Below, one piece after another: positions 37,645 to 49,429 of a stretch of DNA of 64,000 nt (its first letter is position 1; every line of letters starts with the position of its first letter). The notes under the pieces are model-generated. The model had not been told where the DNA came from. It searched no databases and saw nothing but the letters and a program-made list of their open reading frames with translations. This stretch comes from Molanna angustata (lineage: Eukaryota > Arthropoda > Insecta > Trichoptera > Molannidae), in contig OY754977.1 in the NCBI GenBank assembly GCA_963576475.1, forward strand, positions 16,936,033 through 17,000,032. Direction: 5' to 3'. Both the position numbers and the translations under genes were made by a program.

Positions 37645-39160
37645 TTCTCTAAAATTTTATATTGGCGGTATATTATAGGAACTATAATATGCTGATTAAA
37701 AAGGTCATTTATATAATATTGATCAGTCTATTGTTTATGATCTGTTAATTCTTTTGAGGAAGTGCATTATGGTAGTAATAATAACTGAGTAATATTATTT
37801 GTAGAAAAAAAATATTTTTTTATAATTATACCTAGCTGATATTTGAATAAACCAGCAAAAATCAGTTTTTCTGATTTCATACCAAATTAGTTGGAACAAA
37901 ACTCGTCTCGGACGAAAAACTGCTCAATTTTGTGGTCATTCATTTACTAGATTAATGATATCCTTTTATGTAATAAATCATGTAATTTATTTAATAATAA
38001 TAATAATAAATTATGATGAAAAATATTGTAGATTAACAATTTTGGTACAAACAGCAAATACAGTATTTTCAGTAATTCTATGGTAGCAGACAACTATAAA
38101 ATAAGTTGTCATATTTGACGGAGAAGTAATCGTTTCGGAATCGACCGTATCATCATAACTCTATCGTGGATACATTTTTTTAAATTCATTAAAACTTATA
38201 TTGAACCCATACTTTATTTCAATCTCATGGTTCACCCAAAAGCGTTGTTGTATTATTACAACTTTAAAATTGTAATTTTACACTTGTGTCGTGATTTTCA
38301 TTTCAATTTCGCTATCCTCTGGGAATATTATCATTTACATTCTACATTATTTATCTGCAAATAAATAGACACATACATGGAACCTTTGGTAACTGTATAC
38401 ATACCATTTCGGTTCCTCTGCATCAACTTTTACTGAATAGTGGCCTTTTTTCATCAATGCTTCACTCTCCTTTTCGACTCATATGAATGTGTCGGACCCG
38501 ATGAGTAATATCCGCCCGCCGAGATAGTCCGAAAAAAATGTTTTGATAAATCTACACGTTTTCGTTTCTGCCCGGTAAAATATTGTGTACATTGCGTGAG
38601 TCTCAACGAATGAGTTTTTTAGAGGAAAAAAAATATTATTATTATTATTTGTATGGCGGTTTTCACGATCGGGATCCACGAAATAGCCTATTAATAATAG
38701 TTTTGTTTTGTAAATTTGCATCGTTTTTTCAGCGAGATTTTTCTATATTTTAAAAAAACGCCATGATAAATAGCATTCACGTTACACGAATATACAGAAA
38801 AAATTTACATTCTGGAAATATCGTACGACGTATAAGACCAGTAGAAAAAAAATATTTACATTTTTATTCAAATTTCAAAGTAAAAACATATTTTTTATTT
38901 ATTTTATGTACAAACAAGCTACTAGACAATCATTTGTAATCAACCTAAAAATGCAAAGATTTATTAAGTTCGGTAGATATTTGTTCCTTATGAAAACAAT
39001 AGCGAGATAAATGAATAATATACCTACCACTTTTAATAAATACCTACTGATCACTGCAATGAAGGTATAAAAAAAAATAATAATTTTAGTTTTTTTTTCC
39101 AAAAGGTGAAATCTACAAATTACCATTACTGTTTTTTTATTTAACTTATGTTTACAAAAA
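37645..39160. other. No gene recognised
   Basis: AT-rich; no coding or RNA feature recognised. Confidence 0.45.
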
Positions 39161-39164
39161 GAAA

Positions 39165-39465
39165 ATAAATGCCCTAAGGTGGTTCGGCCACATAGAAAGA
39201 ATGAGTGATGACCGTCTGACAAAAAAAGTATACAAGGCTGATAAAAGAGGAATGAAAAGTAGAGGTCGGCCAAGAAAGAGTTGGCACGATCACATAAATG
39301 GGATTTTGAAAGATGGAGATGTTAGAAGTAAGAATAATAGAAGAGCGTGTATGAGACGATGTATGGACGTGAATGAAGCGAGGAATGTATGTCAAGAGAG
39401 AGGAGTCTGGCGTTCGGTTCTCTCTGCCTACCCCAAATAGGGAAATGGCGTGATGGTATGGTGAT
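39165..39465 (+). pseudogene. LINE ORF2 C-terminal fragment
   Basis: NALRWFGHIERMSDDRLTKK, GRPRKSWHDHINGILKDGDV, RACMRRCMDVNEARNVCQER and WRSVLSAYP, followed by GTGATGGTATGG. Same family as 31500-32170, and 5'-truncated at a different point. Confidence 0.85.
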
Positions 39466-39679
39466 GGTATGGTTACAAAAAGAGATTGTTTTTTTATCTC
39501 AATGCGATGAATTTCATGACGCTTGTCTCAATGAAGTTGAAGCAATAATACAGATCAATTGTTTTAAAAACCGCAAAAATCTTGGATTTTTGCCTAAAAT
39601 ATATTGTGATAACTCCATATTATTTTAAATGGTTTTAGAGATGACATTATACCTGGAATTTTAATGAAATGTGACTCTT

Positions 39680-39900
39680 GATCAGAAGGTTGCGTGTTCA
39701 AATCTCGTCGGGGTCACCACTTTAGGTACTTGATAACCTACGTTGTGGGATCAATTGAAATGCGTGTTCAGATTGTATGTAAGAGTTGTTTATTTGACGG
39801 CGGCTCAGGAGATATAACTGGTTCTACCAATGGTGTCGATAAAATATATAGGAGCCTAAGGGTCTGCCTCCTCAGGTCCCTAACAGTTAAAAAAACAAAG
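39680..39900 (+). mobile_element. tRNA-derived SINE
   Basis: GATCAGAAGGTTGCGTGTTC, AAATCTCGTCGGGGTCACCA is a tRNA-like B-box and acceptor segment ending in CCA. It is followed by a body with GACGGCGGCTCAGGAGATA and GTCTGCCTCCTCAGGTCCC. Confidence 0.6.
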
Positions 39901-39919
39901 AAAATGAACATCGTGTAAT

Positions 39920-40715
39920 TTCCGTCGAGTGTAATTAAGAATCATGAAGACATGTCTACGACCAAATGATCCATCAATCCGATGTGAGAATTTCGCAGTT
40001 GAGAAAGTTTGTAACTGGAAAGTACTTGAGACCTAGCCAATTAGGTAATTTACGCTTGGGTGCAAACTGATGAAGACAACTGAGGTGAAGGTTTCTTTTT
40101 TCTAAATGTTAATAGTAAAAGTTTCGATAAAAGCTTTCTGTTATTGTCAAAAGAAAAACAAACCAAATTAACAGTAGCGCAAGTAATAATTACCTTTGTG
40201 CTTACATAGCAAGAATTGACGGTGGAAAGTATGCCATGCATTAAAGGTCCAACAGAGTACGGAGAACATAATGCAATCAACGACTTCAATACCTATTTAT
40301 TTATGACTCTTTTAATGTCGATCAGCCATCACCATCTGAAATAAATATTCCCTGTGCATTTTACATTAAAAAAAACTTTTGAGAAGGAAATGAACAAATA
40401 ATATACCTATGTATTTTTCTACAAAATTTGATTAAATAACCAAACGATTCCACCGAAGCCGCCTTGGCGAAAACGTTGTAATCAAATTTTCACGATTTCC
40501 ACTCTGTTAACAGAAATACTGTAGAAGTCTACATAATATTCATGAACACGAATAATTTTATAATTGCAAGTTTTCTCCTTTACACACGAGTGCTTGCACT
40601 CTAGTAAAGGGAAGTATGTTTTGTCTTACTGTGCATCTTTTCTATTAGTTTGTTTGTTTTATATTTTGTATATGTTATTTTGAACTTAATAAAAAAAAAT
40701 AAAAAAAATAAAAAT
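39920..40715. other. No gene recognised
   Basis: No coding, RNA or repeat feature was identified. Confidence 0.45.
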
Positions 40716-40717
40716 TG

Positions 40718-41091
40718 TATTTTTTCCCTGTCGGGAGTCAATGGTATTTAATTACATTTTTTTAACATCTCAATAGAAACGAAGTTGGAATATTATAGAA
40801 GAACCTGGAACTCCAGACACCTACAGGCCTTACGACCTGACATCGGATGGTTTAAGTGATCATTTTATGCGCTTGCGCAACGTTCACCAATTATTTATAG
40901 ATGGCGAAGGTGTTTCAGCTTATTTTCAAACGAATAGATTTTCTTGATTACAATTTATAAAATTTTCAAAATTGAATTGGTAAGGAACCCCATTATTGGT
41001 GAACGTTGCGCATGCGCATAAAGTCATGACGTAAACCAGCCGATAAAAAGTCGTAATCCCTGTAGGTGCCTTGAGTTCTTGTTTCTCCTAT
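40718..41091. mobile_element. TIR element (MITE family X), complete TIR pair
   Basis: The left side is TTTTTCCCTGTCGGGAGTC, AATAGAAACGAAGTTGGAAT, ATTATAGAAGAACCTGGAAC. Arms of about 100 bp are inverted: CACCTACAGGCCTTACGACC...GCGCTTGCGCAACGTTCACC on the left, and GGTGAACGTTGCGCATGCGC...CCTGTAGGTGCC on the right. Non-coding. Related ends occur at 1, 2180, 22935 and 63200. Confidence 0.75.
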
Positions 41092-41164
41092 GGTAAAAAT
41101 GACAAAAAAAAAATCTTGAATTCAATACTTACATATATTTTAATAAAAACATAATATGTCCTTG

Positions 41165-41258
41165 TTAAACAAGTACATATAAGAGTCCGGAATCAAACTC
41201 ACGACCACTGGATTACAAGCCCAATGCGCTAACCACTCTGCCATCGATGCATCTTATA
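41165..41258 (-). mobile_element. tRNA-derived SINE head
   Basis: The minus strand reads GATGGCAGAGTGGTTAGCGC, TTGTAATCCAGTGGTCGTGA and GTTTGATTCCGGACTC, which are A- and B-box-like. It shares its head with 26515-26757 and 60650-60815. Confidence 0.65.
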
Positions 41259-41878
41259 GTTTATTTAGATCATATCTTGTTCGATGTATATAATTGATAT
41301 ATTATAAACTCAATCAAAAAATAAATGCTTAAAATACACGTGTCTTCAATGGAAATCAAACCCGAACCCTTTAGTTGAGGCATCGAATATCTAACTGGAT
41401 AAACCATGAAGGCCAATTTTAAGATTGTTTTGTTTCTGAATAATATATTAGATATATTCTGAAATATTTGGTCAAAGACTCGTAAAACAACATTTTATTT
41501 GATATTATGTGAATATTCCACGTTCAAAGTATTGGAAAATCTCTAGATTTCCCCCCCTTTTCAAACTAAATACCCAAAAGAAAACGGATTACTCGGGTCA
41601 GGCTCAAGAAAAATCTCTTTTTTTTTTCAACTCGAATCCCCACGACAGCTTTAAACAAGCTCACACTGTTCGTATGAAATCAACTAAAAAATGGGTTTAC
41701 ATCATATTGTACTATAGTGATCAATACGTCAAGGAAACAATATTTTGCGTATCTTGTGTATAATAAATTGATCATTTCTTTGGATACTATACCTAACGAC
41801 TTTAAAAAAAATTCTTAGAAAAACGTAATGATACAAAGTTTTTTAATGTTTTCTTCAAACATTTTTTTTTTATAATTA

Positions 41879-42162
41879 TTAAAATGAAACCAATATATAA
41901 TTATTCCACTTATTTATTTTGTTGACTACGACTAGTTCCATGCAAAGCACATTTACGAGTAGTTCCAATACAGAAGTTAAAATTATATTTATGCAAGAGG
42001 CAAGACAAAATTGAACATATATCGAAAACAATGTTGTCAAAATTTTGTATAAATATAATGTTAACTTCTGTATTGATACTAATCGTAAATGTGCTTTGCT
42101 CGAAACTAGTCGTAGTCAACAAAATAAATAAGTGGAATAATTATACATTGGTTTCATTTTAA
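41879..42162. mobile_element. Fold-back element, 284 bp
   Basis: The arms TTAAAATGAAACCAATATAT, AATTATTCCACTTATTTATT, TTGTTGACTACGACTAGTT and onward are mirrored at the right end (AACTAGTCGTAGTCAAC...GGTTTCATTTTAA). The outer end TTAA on both sides could be a target duplication or part of the inverted repeat. Confidence 0.75.
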
Positions 42163-42337
42163 AAATTTTAAATGGAATTCCACCAAGAATTGTCTGTCAA
42201 TATATTAAATATAATTACTAGTTGCATGTAACACATGAGATCCAACTGTCGATAGCGATACTACGTATAGTTGAAGAATAAGTACCAAACTATTAACCCA
42301 CATAAATCCAAATTATTGAATATTTTAAGATATTTTA

Positions 42338-42560
42338 CACCAATTTTCAGCGTTCTAGCTTTTATGGTTTCTTAGATATATGGAAAAATAAACCAAAAAT
42401 TCAAAATTTGATAACCCCTGACTGAAAAAAAAATTCACCATTCTGAGTATTAATGTTTTATAGGCCTATAACTGTTTATATATTCTAAAAATTTGGGCTC
42501 TGTAAATTGAGCGGATCAAAAGTTATAAGGGGGGACGGACACACACACACCCACACACAG

Positions 42561-42594
<34 letters not shown>

Positions 42595-42745
42595 ACAGAA
42601 TATATAAACAGTTATGGGCCTACAAAACTTTTCTACTCAGAATTGTGAATTTTTGTTTCAGTCAGGGGTTATCAACTTTTGAATTTTTACTTTATTTTTC
42701 CATATATCTCAGAAACCATAAAAGCTAGAACGCTGAAAATTGGTA
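42338..42745. repeat. Palindrome with (CA)n loop
   Basis: Arms of about 150 bp: ACCAATTTTCAGCGTTCTAG, CTTTTATGGTTTC...ATAACTGTTTATATATTCT, and its mirror. The loop at 42490-42597 contains a (CA)n run at 42538-42598. Confidence 0.85.
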
Positions 42746-42954
42746 TAAAGATAGACAAATACAAAATCTGACACAATTTTTTTTTTTAAATTCCAGAGTT
42801 TCTCAAACATTTATAATTAAGAAAAATATTTTTTTTATGATAAATTTATGAGTTTAACTGCCTATATTTCCATTTTCTTTTAAAATATCGAAAAAAGCCG
42901 AAACACCCCAACTAGATAATTTAATTTTATATAAAAAATACTAACATTGTATTA

Positions 42955-43165
42955 GCACATATCAAATTTTTTTTAACAATTTTTATAAAAATTGAATTCA
43001 GTGACGACATCACTTCATACAATTTGTATGGTAGTCGCCTATACACAATGTGTAAGAAGACTTAATAGTTTGATACTTCCAAACATACATACATACCATC
43101 ATACTGTTTTCATATTCTGTGTAGGAAAAACAAACTGACCTCCATACTATCTTATCTTGACATAC
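42955..43165 (-). repeat. Unclassified repeat B
   Basis: The minus strand matches 33685-33895: GATAGTATGGAGGTCAGTTT, CCATACAAATTGTATGAAGT, GATGTCGTCACTGAATTCAA. Confidence 0.6.
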
Positions 43166-43329
43166 ATACCAGCATGTGTTAAAATTTAAAATAATTTGGA
43201 TTTATGGGTTTATAGTTTGATTCTTATTCTTCAACTATACATACTATCGCTATGGACAGATGGATCTCATGTGTTACATGCAACTAGTATATAGATAATA
43301 ATATATCTTCAAATATTTATTAATTTGTG

Positions 43330-43412
43330 TTGTTTATAGTTTGGTACGTATTCTTTAATTATGCATACTATCGCCATCGACAGTTGGATCTCATGTGTTA
43401 CATGCAACTAGT
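43330..43412. repeat. Extra right-end copy of TIR
   Basis: GTTTATAGTTTGGTACGTAT, ATCGACAGTTGGATCTCATG, TGTTACATGCAACTAGT repeats the end at 43185-43288 in the same orientation. Confidence 0.75.
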
Positions 43413-43567
43413 TTTATTGAAAGTTCACAAACAATGACTGGACAAGTAAACTGGTGATATACAATATAAAAAAATAGTCACGCCCAGCATCAATTAAATG
43501 TATACATTATTACTTTATTAATTAATTTAGTAGTGTAAGAATAAAAAAGAACAATATATGCTACCTT

Positions 43568-43569
43568 GT

Positions 43570-43629
<60 letters not shown>

Positions 43630-43630
43630 G
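43568..43630. repeat. (GT)n microsatellite
   Basis: GTGTGAGTGTGTGTGT... is continuous to about 43626. Confidence 0.95.
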
Positions 43631-43984
43631 TGTGTATGTGTGAGCGTGTATGTGTCTTAAATGAAAGTTTCAATGAAAGATATTAAGTGATTTTACTGTG
43701 GAAAAATACTTTATATATTTAGTATATCTTAGTTCATCAATTTTAAAATGAATATCTTCTCTGTTTACACTAAAACATTAGAATCATAATGTATATGAAA
43801 TGTTATTATTTTGCCTGTTGTTTTTTTCGAATACCCAGTTCTAACGGTACACCCGAAAACGACGTTAATAGAAATGAATGGAAGCACTATACTATGTTGG
43901 TATCTCACAGCATTTCAGTCCATATCTAAAGTAATTATAAATTTGTATTATTGTAAATTTGTATTTATTTTCGAAAAATGCACG

Positions 43985-44055
43985 ACACAGCATGCTTAAG
44001 GCGCTTTCTTTTATAAAGTAATACACACCCGCACATCTGTCTATGGTAACCCCAG
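43985..44055 (-). repeat. Unclassified repeat (GGGGTTCACCAT family)
   Basis: The minus strand reads CTGGGGTTACCATAGACAGA, TGTGCGGGTGTGTATTAC, related to 23125-23300 and 46868-46950. Confidence 0.45.
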
Positions 44056-44215
44056 ATTTATTTTATTTATTTATTTATTTAAACAGTAACAATGCAAGTA
44101 AAAAAAAAGAAAGAAAAGAATATAAAAAGTTAACAAAACATAATACATAGTAACTTCCTTCCGTCTTTTTTTTATTCATCATAACCTCACCTAAACGGCT
44201 ACGCCTGTCTTAATG
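44056..44215 (-). mobile_element. LINE 3' UTR fragment
   Basis: A minus-strand tail of AAATAAATAAATAAAATAAA (44056-44085 mirrored). Upstream on that strand lies ATAGCCTCACATTAAGACAG, GCGTAGCCGTTTAGGTGAGG, a 3' UTR-like stretch with the same tail type as the other LINEs here. Confidence 0.45.
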
Positions 44216-44299
44216 TGAGGCTATTCAGACATGTATACATATATACATGCACATATGCATATATACACATACACATATGCACATACATACGCACACATC

Positions 44300-45230
44300 A
44301 AAACAATAATACTATAAACATCAACCATATGATCAACAGTAAACAAAAAAAAACAATAAGAATAATATGAAAAAAAAGAATACATATATAATAATACACT
44401 TCCATAAAAATAATATGTAAAATCAGAGTATTTAAAATATATTGTTTGACAAGAAAATAAAACATATGTTTAAAACAACATATAGAAAATTGTCGGATAG
44501 GCTGTGATGGAATGAATGTTTGACAAACATCTTTTGTGATAGGAATATTTTAATAATACCTATTACAGAATAATTCTAAATTTAAACAAATGACAAAGTT
44601 CCTGATTGATTATGCGAAAGAAAGATTGATGCTCAATATATATATTGTCAATAGCTTGATTGTGATTGATCGTCTAGGGTTTCTTATTCGATACATAATA
44701 CAGTGTAAACCGGAAGTATTCTCAAATCAGAAATGAAGAGTTTCACATAAAAGGGAAGTCAGGTTCTTTAAAACCATTTTTTAAGAATACTCGATGACGA
44801 AGCAAAAAAAACCTTAACAAACGTATTCGGATACATTGTTTAAGTCACTCAGTAATATTCCATCAAAGGCCTTATATCAATTATTTTTGATAAATGTTAG
44901 TTAAACATTTTTTTGACATAAAATGAAATTCATTTGATCAATCCTTTATGTACTGATTTACACATAAATCTAATCACTTCCCATAAAAATAACAGCTTTG
45001 TACTACTAATATTTTTATATACCTACACAGGGGGGGCAAGTCTGGGGAGCAAGTTTGGTCAAGCGGTGAAATCAAAACCCTCATGATTACCCCTATCATA
45101 GATATCTTATGTAATTGAATAAAATATAAAGTATATTATAGAACTCTTGCTTGCCCCTCTGGTCAACAGGCGGAATCAAAACGATCTATGTTTATTCATA
45201 TCATGGATATAATTATCATATGGAGTTCTA
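44300..45230. other. No gene recognised
   Basis: AT-rich; no coding or RNA feature recognised. Sequence around 45040-45220 (GGGGGGCAAGTCTGGGGAGC and CTTGCTTGCCCCTCTGGTC) is partly mirrored at 45430-45510. Confidence 0.4.
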
Positions 45231-45579
45231 TAGTATCTTCTTTATTAATTCATTTATTTATTAAGGAATACAAGCAGTAACAAATATAAATGTGTATTTA
45301 ACTAATAACAATATATTAAGTCAACGTTTATCTGCAACCTTACAGTATTTACAACGTATATGAGTGGAGGTTTGCAAAGTAACACAATAAAAAAATCAAA
45401 ATAATAATCTTAAAGTATTATAGAACTCCAAATGATAATTATATCCATAATATGGGTAAACATGGATGGTTTTGATTCCTCCAGTTGATCATACTTGCCC
45501 GACTGATTTAAAAAATATCGAATAACAAATGAGTCGTTGATTTCATTTTTTCATTCTGTTCAAGTTCTATTGACTGGTT

Positions 45580-45612
45580 AGTTGGAAGAAATTGCTGTTT
45601 GGCAATTAACAG
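45580..45612 (+). mobile_element. CR1-like LINE tail fragment
   Basis: GGTTAGTTGGAAGAAATTGC, TGTTTGGCAATTAACAGG: a diverged copy of the conserved tail, just left of the LTR element. Confidence 0.55.
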
Positions 45613-45623
45613 GGTACAAGTGT

Positions 45624-45791
45624 TGTAGTGTTTGTAGTATCTATACAATAGATATGTAACGCTGTCTCATGTGCATAAGTAGCGATATGAAGGTTTGTCA
45701 ATCGGCCAGTCGCACAGGTGACGTCGGCCGGTGAGTACGTGTGCCTCGGTATGAGCTACTTAGAGCAGTGGTGAGCCAGTGAGATCCTACA
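45624..45791 (+). repeat. 5' LTR, 168 bp
   Basis: Base-for-base identical to 50565-50732 by direct reading. Followed at once by TTGGCGACGAGG. Confidence 0.93.
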
Positions 45792-46867
45792 TTGGCGACG
45801 AGGTTCCATGGAAGATGCTATTTCGAACAAAATATTTAATCGACGATACGTTTGCCTACATTAAATTCCATGTAGTGTTTGCATATTTGAATTATTGTAT
45901 TAATTAGTGTTTCATCGTTGTAATGTAATTGCGACTTGGTAAGATTCATTTCACAAAATCGCGAGTTATACGTACTGTTTTAATAGACACGTGAATGTGA
46001 ATTGTAATACATGATGGTTCAACAAAGCGATACAGTATATAGTGTTTGTGTATAACTTGAATGTGTTTATATTTTAATCTGTGATAATGTAACCCTCGAA
46101 AGACCGTAAGTGCATTCTTTTGACAATTTTCAATGTTTCAAAGAACTAAAAAAAAATCTTCTTGCTACTTTTATCATTACTCTTCGATTCAATGTTTAGA
46201 TGTTTGAACATGTATTTTAGTTAAAGTAAGCAAAGAGAGAAAGTTTAAAATGGACTATAGTCGAAATGTGTGGTATATTATTAAGAGAAAAAATTATACA
46301 TGTTTGACACAACAAAAAAAAAAAAAAACAAAAGAGAGAAAGTAGAAGCAGAAAATAAATGCAATTTATAATATAGGTACAGATGTTTGAAATAAAGTAC
46401 CTACATAACAAAACGCATAATAAGTACTTAGGTACCTACATACAAGATTATTGAATATTTACATCGACAAGTATTGTACGTGTTTTGTTCAAATTACGAA
46501 CAGTTCAAATTGAGTGAATCATGCAATGAAGGTATAGGATCGCGGCGCTGACATAATCTGCTTATAAATAAAGTAGACCTCGTAATAAAATAAATGATTA
46601 TGCTTGATGGCAAACATCTTGAGTATGTCACATGGGGCTGCACGGAGCGCAAAACTGGTGTTTTGCCTGACTAGCGTATGACACTATATATATCTACCTT
46701 TAGTGTTAAGTGCACAACACCAGGTATTTATTTGCAAGTATTTACAAGTACATAGTACTTGGATCATTGAATTAATTAATGAATCGTTGCATCAGTCGTT
46801 CACCAAGAAAATGGTAGGTTCACTATATGTGTGTTTGTTATGATATATTAATTAATTATTTATTTAA

Positions 46868-47020
46868 TAAAAATAGTTGAATACTGGGGTTCACCACCAA
46901 TTTTGAATGTGTCTGGGCGTATACGCATGTGTCCTGCTTATTTTGAGATTGTGCGCATCTCTCTCCGGTTATCTTGTAATGTCGATCCCAGGGTCCCGGG
47001 TTCGATTCCCGGTGGAGATT
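46868..47020 (+). mobile_element. tRNA-derived SINE-like unit
   Basis: GGGGTTCACCACCAATTTTG leads into a tRNA-like segment with B box GGGTTCGATTCCCGGTGGAG (near 46995) and a T-rich end. Located inside the LTR element. Confidence 0.55.
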
Positions 47021-47254
47021 GTTTTTTTTTCTTTTCAATCTGGATTTGGCAATTTGTTATTGGGTGCGTGTTGAATGAGTGTTTGACATAGTACATGTTG
47101 GTTGCCCGAAGTAAGATAAAATAAAAAATGTGGGTTGTGTCGTGATGGTATGTATGTATATATAAATTCCGGAACTCTGTAAGTTAAAAAACCGACTCAG
47201 TTAACAGTTAACGGACTGAAGGCTGCTAATAAAATATACATACATGCGTCGTCA

Positions 47255-47465
47255 CACTTAAATGTTTAATAATAATTGTTGGTTAGCCGTTTCTCTGCGG
47301 GTGTCTTGGGTTCGATCCCCAGCAGAGGGTAAATTATATAAAATTGTTTTTCTCGCAATTCTGGCTTCTCTGGGCTCGAAGCGCTATTTAATTGGAATAC
47401 ATTGTCAAATCGCAGTGAACTTGCGCAGAGTGCAAGAAAGTGTAATAGTTATTATTATTACATTA
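47255..47465 (+). mobile_element. SINE-B copy
   Basis: TTGGTTAGCCGTTTCTCTGC, B box GGGTTCGATCCCCAGC, TGGCTTCTCTGGGCTCGAAG, GAACTTGCGCAGAGTGCAAG and a TTATTATTATTA tail align with 30990-31205. The hairpin region is degraded. It lies inside the LTR element. Confidence 0.7.
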
Positions 47466-47749
47466 TTGGTATTGCGTCTTTTTATTTGAGTTTTCAGTAA
47501 TTTCAACTTCAGAACAGTGAAGCGGATATTCCGGGCAGCACAGAACAAGGAAGAATTCTTCAGGGTTATCGATAACGTAGAGGATTTCTGACAGGGCACC
47601 AGAAGAAGAAGCTACTCCAGGTATGTCAGTGGCAAAGGGTTTGAGCGTTGGGTTAGAAACCCAGTGGTCACCAATACGAATCCTGCCTCGACCGATTTTA
47701 TTCGCCTAAAGAACAAGCAGTTTGCTTGGTTTAGGGAATGTAGATAGTA

Positions 47750-48490
47750 GACTTCCATTAAATTGGAGGTGGAATTCCATTAAATTGGAATTGTAAGACT
47801 TCCATTAAATTGGAGGTAGAATTCCATTAAATTGGAATTACGAGACTTCCATTAAATTGGAGGTAGAATTCCATTAAATTGGAATTGTGAGACTTCCATT
47901 AAATTGGAGGTGGAATTCCATTAAATTGGAATTACGAGACTTCATTAAATTGGAGGTAGAATTCCATTAAATTGGAATTATGAGAGTTCCATTAAATTGG
48001 AGGTATTGGACTTCCATTCAATTGAAGGTAAGTAGTTTTCCATTACATTGAAATTATGAGACTTCCATTTAATTGGAGGTAACGGACTTCCATTAAATTA
48101 GAGGTAGAATTCCATTACATTGAAATTGTGAGAGTTCCATAAAATTGGAGCTATTGGATTTCCATTCAATTGGAGGTAGAATTCCATTAAATTGGAATTG
48201 TAAGACTTTCATTAAATTGGAGGTAGAATTCCATTAAATTGGCATTAAGAGACTTCCATTAAATTGGAGGTAGAATTCCGTTAAATTGGAATTACGAGAA
48301 TTCCATTAAATTGAAATTATGAGATATCCATTAAATTGGAGTTCTTGGATTTTCATGAAATTTGAGATAGATTCAGATAATATTTGAGCGATTGGCCTTC
48401 CATTAAAATGGAGGCAGATTTACATGAAATTGCAGGAATTGGACTTTTATTCAATTTGATGTAGACTCCTATTGAATTGGAGATATTCTA
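47750..48490. repeat. 47 bp quasi-palindromic minisatellite
   Basis: Two half-units alternate: GACTTCCATTAAATTGGAGG and GAATTCCATTAAATTGGAAT, each built on the near-palindrome TTCCATTAAATTGGAA. The first units start at 47750, 47797, 47844, 47891 and 47938 (47 bp period), decaying to the right. Located inside the LTR element. Confidence 0.93.
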
Positions 48491-49429
48491 TTCAGACATC
48501 CAAAAGATATCAAAATGTCAAGCTAATTACAGTCACACAATAAATTTGATCTTGAAAGAAACAACGCATCGGTGGGGTTAAGATTGCTAGAATATAAGAG
48601 ACCATTTTCCTATTCGCCCTGACGCCACTAATGTAATAGAGAATATTATGGCAACTTGAATGAATATTAAGATGATGTCTGTTGATTGCCTTTTCCTAAG
48701 TATAACAAGATTTTAAGTGTCCAGCAAAAGCGAAATGTGTCATAGATGATGTGGAAAATGTCAGAACAGAATAAACAAACAGAAATATATGTATATTAAT
48801 GTATTTATATATAAAAACAAGAAATTATACGGAAAGATATGGTGACGTGCAAAATCTATCATATTCAGAGCTAACTATCCAATACTCTGCATGGAGTACT
48901 TACTACCATAAGAAAAGAAAAGAAAATATAGAGACTTGACTGGATCGCTTTCCATCAATTAGAACTTCGCCCTGATTCATGACATATGACAACCTTTATA
49001 GCCATCAGTGGTATGTTTAAACGAATATTTTCTTAAATTATTTGAGCATCAGAACTTTTACAAAAACACTTAGAGAAAATGTTGATTCTTTAGTTCTTGA
49101 AAGAATTAAGATAAGGGACTTGGAACAGTTTTGTGCAAATATATAAAAATGGGCATGAGAGCCCACGAAAACAGAACACTGATAAATAAAACAAACGCAC
49201 TTGGCATAGACTATGTACATCAAATAGTATAACAGGCAAAACCGCATGCAACCCCTATACTAGATATTGCATGTTCAGGAAACTATACAGAAATAGCCAA
49301 GGTGAGAAAAGGTACTTACGATAACCAGAGGGACGAATCGATAAAGGACTATCAAGTTTTCTAAAAGAGTCAGGTATCCAAAAAAAAAAAAAAACTATTA
49401 AGAGGAAACAGAATTGTCATTCCTCAAAG

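Larger units (their letters stand above)
42217..43288. mobile_element. Composite TIR element, about 1.07 kb
   Basis: TIRs of about 100 bp start ACTAGTTGCATGTAACACAT, GAGATCCAACTGTCGATAGC (left) and appear inverted at 43185-43288. Inside lie a second palindrome with (CA)n at 42338-42745 and repeat B at 42955-43165. A further right-end copy follows at 43330-43412. Non-coding. Confidence 0.7.

Noticed and set aside
38479..39273. Minus-strand frames of 80 and 124 codons
   Set aside because: Low-complexity, hydrophobic or Asn-rich translation of AT-rich sequence; no family recognised.
43811..43999. Possible Ig-like exon (EYPVLTVHPKTTLIEMNGSTI)
   Set aside because: Superficially strand-like, but lacks the Dpr Ig motifs, a clear acceptor and a phase-matching donor.
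47750..48490. CRISPR-like array
   Set aside because: Units are contiguous without unique spacers, and the genome is eukaryotic; it is a minisatellite.
49038..49247. Small minus-strand ORF inside the LTR element
   Set aside because: No homologous features, and in opposite orientation to the integrase remnant.
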